From Agelaius tricolor (Eukaryota; Chordata; Aves; Passeriformes; Icteridae): 64,000 nucleotides of DNA. The stretch lies in contig JALJCS010000002.1 of assembly GCA_023055355.1 (NCBI GenBank), positions 83,167,001 to 83,231,000 of the forward strand, read 5' to 3'. A model generated the notes under the pieces. The model ran no database searches and had not been told where the DNA came from. It worked only from the letters and a program-made list of their open reading frames with translations. Both the position numbers and the translations under genes were made by a program. Below, one piece after another: positions 60,714 through 64,000 of the stretch (position 1 is the stretch's first letter; every line of letters begins with the position of its first letter).

Positions 60714-63700
60714 AATCCTGGGCACTAAGCTGATAATGTCTGGGGCTGACACAAGGCAACATGGTGGATATTTGCTTCCCTGGAAGAAAGGCAGTCTGAG
60801 ATCTCTGTTACCTGTGAGACTGGTATTCTTATAATTCATGTTTTAGCACCACAGCCTGTAATGCTATTGTTTCCAAAAATGTGAACCACTCCGCAGGTCC
60901 ACACAGGCCTACAGGTGTGTGTAACCATTATCAGTTAGTGGTTGCCTCCTTGTCACTGTTTTTCAGAACTGTTCACTCACTCGAATGTGATCCTGTAACC
61001 ACAACCCATTCCTTCTGCTTGCACTTGCAAATATCCAAGCAGCTGTTTCAAGTTATTTGAAGAGGGCAGAGACTGAAGTTTTACTTGATGTATCCGGGCT
61101 AACAGAAACTGATGATGTACATGACCTTTGCTGAGCACAAACTGAGTCCAATATGAAGGAAAGTAAGAGAGAGGAGCTAAAATTCCTCTCTTTGAAGTCT
61201 TCTTGGAGCTGTGAAGAATTAATCTTATGTGACTATGAAAGGTTCACAAAAGGCTGGTCTTATTATTGCTAGTAGAGAAGATTTCCATACCTTCCAAGCC
61301 ACTCAACATTTTGTACACCTGTCTGTACCTAGAGCTCTCTGCAGTTCATCTATTCATCATCTGCTCCTTCCACTGTCACCTTCCTCCAGGCTCCTCTAGC
61401 TCACAATCTTCCAAGCTCTTCCAGTGCTATCCCACTCTTCCCTTTCCCCCAGCTCTAATTGTCTTTCTGCATGTACCCATTTGGCTTATGTCCCAGAGGA
61501 ACAAAAATCACAGCAGAGACATATCAGATGTTTTGTCCCATGTCTCCTTCTTTTTCTTCTTGCACACTCACATGGTTAGAGTTTGGAGCAGGGTCTGCTC
61601 CTATTGGTACTACTTCTGCTGCAATCTCACACCATGGTATTCCAGCTTTGGCTATACCCTGGGCACTTTCATACTAAAATAATTATTATGTTATTATTAG
61701 CCACAACAACCACCCCCAGAACCTGAGCTGCTCTCTTTCTCATTTCAAACTCTTCCAACAGCAAAGGGAGAATCCAACAGCAAGTCAGCTCATCCTCAAT
61801 AGCCAGCCTTCCCAAAACCCACAAAACCAGTCAAAAACATCACATAAAAGGTTCTCACACTGCCCCATTTAAGCTGTGCAACCCCTTTCCAATCTGCTCC
61901 TCTTTGCAACACTTCCAGCTTCTTCCATTTCTTCCACTTGCCTTTGCCTTGTTAACATATGCCTACAGTTTTGGGCAAGGAGATTTAAACCTCTGTTTTG
62001 AAAATTTATGTGGGAGAGTATTACTGTGTATGCTGTAGCTCTGTGATTCGGGGATCCAAAGAACATAGCAATAATAAGGATTTCTTATGTGGAATGAATA
62101 CATGTATGTGTTTAAACATGAAGTTTTAATGTATCCTCCAAACTGAAGAGCCCTGCATTGAATTTCCCAGGGTGACAGAAGCCAGAGACAACACCATAAA
62201 CTATTTATTTCATAATAATGTACAAGCTTTTCATTCCACAAACGAATAGGTGAGCTTCTATTCCCATAGCAGGCTTCTCCTCAAAGTGAACCTTTTTAGA
62301 GCCATTTCCATAAACATCACTGGCATTTCCAGCATGAAGTACAAAAAGGCAGCTATAGCCACACTACACTTTGGCAGCTACTCTGGCCAATGTCTGCAAC
62401 TATTTTCAGCACAAGATCAACAAATGAATGTTTGTACAGCAGCATTTGCTCAGCAGAAATGTATAAACAAAAAAAGCTCCAAGAATAACACGATGCGTTC
62501 ACACAGTTTCAGGAATCGTCACAGCAGCTAATAGTCATTAGTAATTAAAACCCAGGTGCTTCCTTCCACCAGGGCTACTGGTACTGCAGGAACACCTGAA
62601 ACTCAGGGAATCCAGAAACATATGAGAAAACCTTTGGCAAGTCCATTTGTCTTCAATGTGACTACACTGAGAGCAGAAGGTCCAAGCTCCCAGACATATG
62701 TCCTTCAGACATAATGCACTTTGGCTCCAGATCCCCTTTTTGCAGCCTGACTACTGAACAGGCTCACTGTACAAGCCAGAATGCCCTTCCAGCAGTGCCA
62801 CAGCAATCCACGATGGGGCAGCTTCTCACACCTGTAGAGAGCTTTGCTCTTCTAGCAGGTCCTGTTTTGGATACTTCTACCCCCTTCTCACCCTGTCCCT
62901 TTCAGCTGTTTCCCATCTTGCTTCCAAAGTCTAACACCAAAGACTGGATCTCTGTGGACTTTGGGTTTTTCCATTTGATTTCACTGGATTTTCTATTTGA
63001 AGCAGTAATGGTCTTTCAGCCTTATTGATCAGTTTTCATTGCACAAAGAGGAGGACAGAAAACTGTGTGTGATCTGCAGAAATCAAATGTATTCTGTCTG
63101 TATTTCTCTGTCCCTTAAATGTGATTGTTTGGAGCTTACATTAAAATTAAAATTGAAAATGTTGCTTTTGTACTAGTCATGGAGTAACTCTTCCTTCCTT
63201 TCCTAATCCTTCAAGTGAGGAAAGCAGTCAGTACAAGGATATTGTGCATGTTGGGATTTTTGTCTATCTCTCCATAAGGATGATTTGTGAAATACTGTCT
63301 CTCCCTAGATTTACAATTGTAAAATGAAGTCAAAATCTTGTTCTTTGAGGGAAGTGTTGCTTTTGGAAATGATCAGAAACATCTTCCTTCCAAACAAGGG
63401 ATGCTGGCTGTTTGCAGTAATTCAACAATTGGTCTTAAGAATTTTACTTATGAATAAAGGAGAACTTTGCTAAAGTATTGCTAAAAAAGTATTAATAATA
63501 AAAAAAAAATACCTCAATGCTCCCAAATTCCTTGCAATGCCATTGTAATCATTGGATGGTAAGCTCTGACAAGGTTAAATCTAATGCTATTCAAAGGCTG
63601 TTCCCTGAAGCAGATTCCCTTTTGGTAGTAGAATCATTGTCTTACTGTTTAAACATTCAGGCTTTCCTCTCTATTTCACACTTCATAAAGCACCTTTATG

Positions 63701-63850
63701 GTACTGAGGTGATTTTTTTTTTTTTCCCAAACAGAACAGAAGGCAGTTTGTTTTTCCAGCTTTGATTAAATCCTACATCCCAGAAGCAGTGAACCTGTGA
63801 TACTGCCCTACTGTTGTTACTGTCTCCCTCTATTAAGATGCCAGCATGGA
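60714..63850 (-). other. SNTB1 intron, 60.7-63.9 kb
   Basis: The plus strand is pyrimidine-rich around 61330-61470, producing open frames up to 138 codons that I judge spurious. No gene or repeat family recognised. Confidence 0.45.
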
Positions 63851-63857
63851 ATGTCTT

Positions 63858-63912
63858 TCCCGCAGCCCCGGCGCGTTCTGCTCCGAGGCTGCCGTCGGCG
63901 CTCCGGGTCTGA
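63858..63912. promoter_or_regulatory. Small CpG cluster at window edge
   Basis: About nine CpGs lie in some 50 bp in an AT-rich intron, followed by AT-rich sequence to the window end. It could be a regulatory element or the edge of something beyond 64000. No coding match to syntrophin was found. Confidence 0.35.
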
Positions 63913-64000
63913 GGTTAATGTGTACACAGCACAACTCATTAGCCCTGCATCACTATCTGAGCCAAAAATCAACGTGATTGATCCAACAATATGTTTGGGC

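Noticed and set aside
61266..61682. Open frame of 138 codons on the plus strand
   Set aside because: It comes from a pyrimidine-rich stretch; composition alone explains the lack of stops.
1..64000. A novel multi-gene defence or mobile system
   Set aside because: All coding sequence that can be supported belongs to three conserved vertebrate genes and dead retroelements.

Overview
This is one window of a bird nuclear genome. The evidence is spliced vertebrate genes with GT-AG introns, several chicken-repeat-1 (CR1) LINE fragments carrying the avian ATTCTATG-type 3' tail, long-terminal-repeat (LTR) remnants, and the conserved vertebrate gene order MRPL13 - MTBP - SNTB1. The LTR types remind me of songbird (passerine) elements, but that is recollection and the species is not determined. 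No bacterial, plasmid or phage features are present.

Layout. Positions 1-456 (minus strand) hold the first coding exon (nine codons) and part of intron 1 of MRPL13, a mitochondrial ribosomal protein. A short GC-rich bidirectional promoter follows; only 119 bp separate the MRPL13 and MTBP start codons. MTBP (plus strand, 576-28947) is complete: 22 coding exons joined by hand give one open frame of 876 codons plus stop, collinear with the human protein as I remember it, with a polyadenylation signal at 29272. After a gap of about 3-4 kb comes the convergent 3' part of SNTB1 (beta-1-syntrophin, minus strand). Its last four coding exons (46844-46705, 40375-40179, 38650-38460, 35997-35905) give 206 residues plus stop, covering the second PH domain and the syntrophin-unique C-terminus. 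The rest, to 64000, is SNTB1 intron; I found no upstream syntrophin exon there.

The genes do not form a pathway. MRPL13 serves mitochondrial translation, MTBP acts with TICRR/Treslin in replication-origin firing and binds MDM2, and SNTB1 is a dystrophin-complex adaptor. They are linked by position only.

Non-coding content: five CR1 pieces (two internally deleted), two probable solo LTRs, several microsatellites, and a short CpG-dense patch with a near-perfect CTCF motif inside a SNTB1 intron. The most useful leads are splice details in MTBP: a probable GC-AG intron, two tandem acceptors, and an unrecognised 66-nt frame-preserving cassette-exon candidate in intron 11. I see no sign of an undescribed multi-gene system; this is an ordinary conserved locus.
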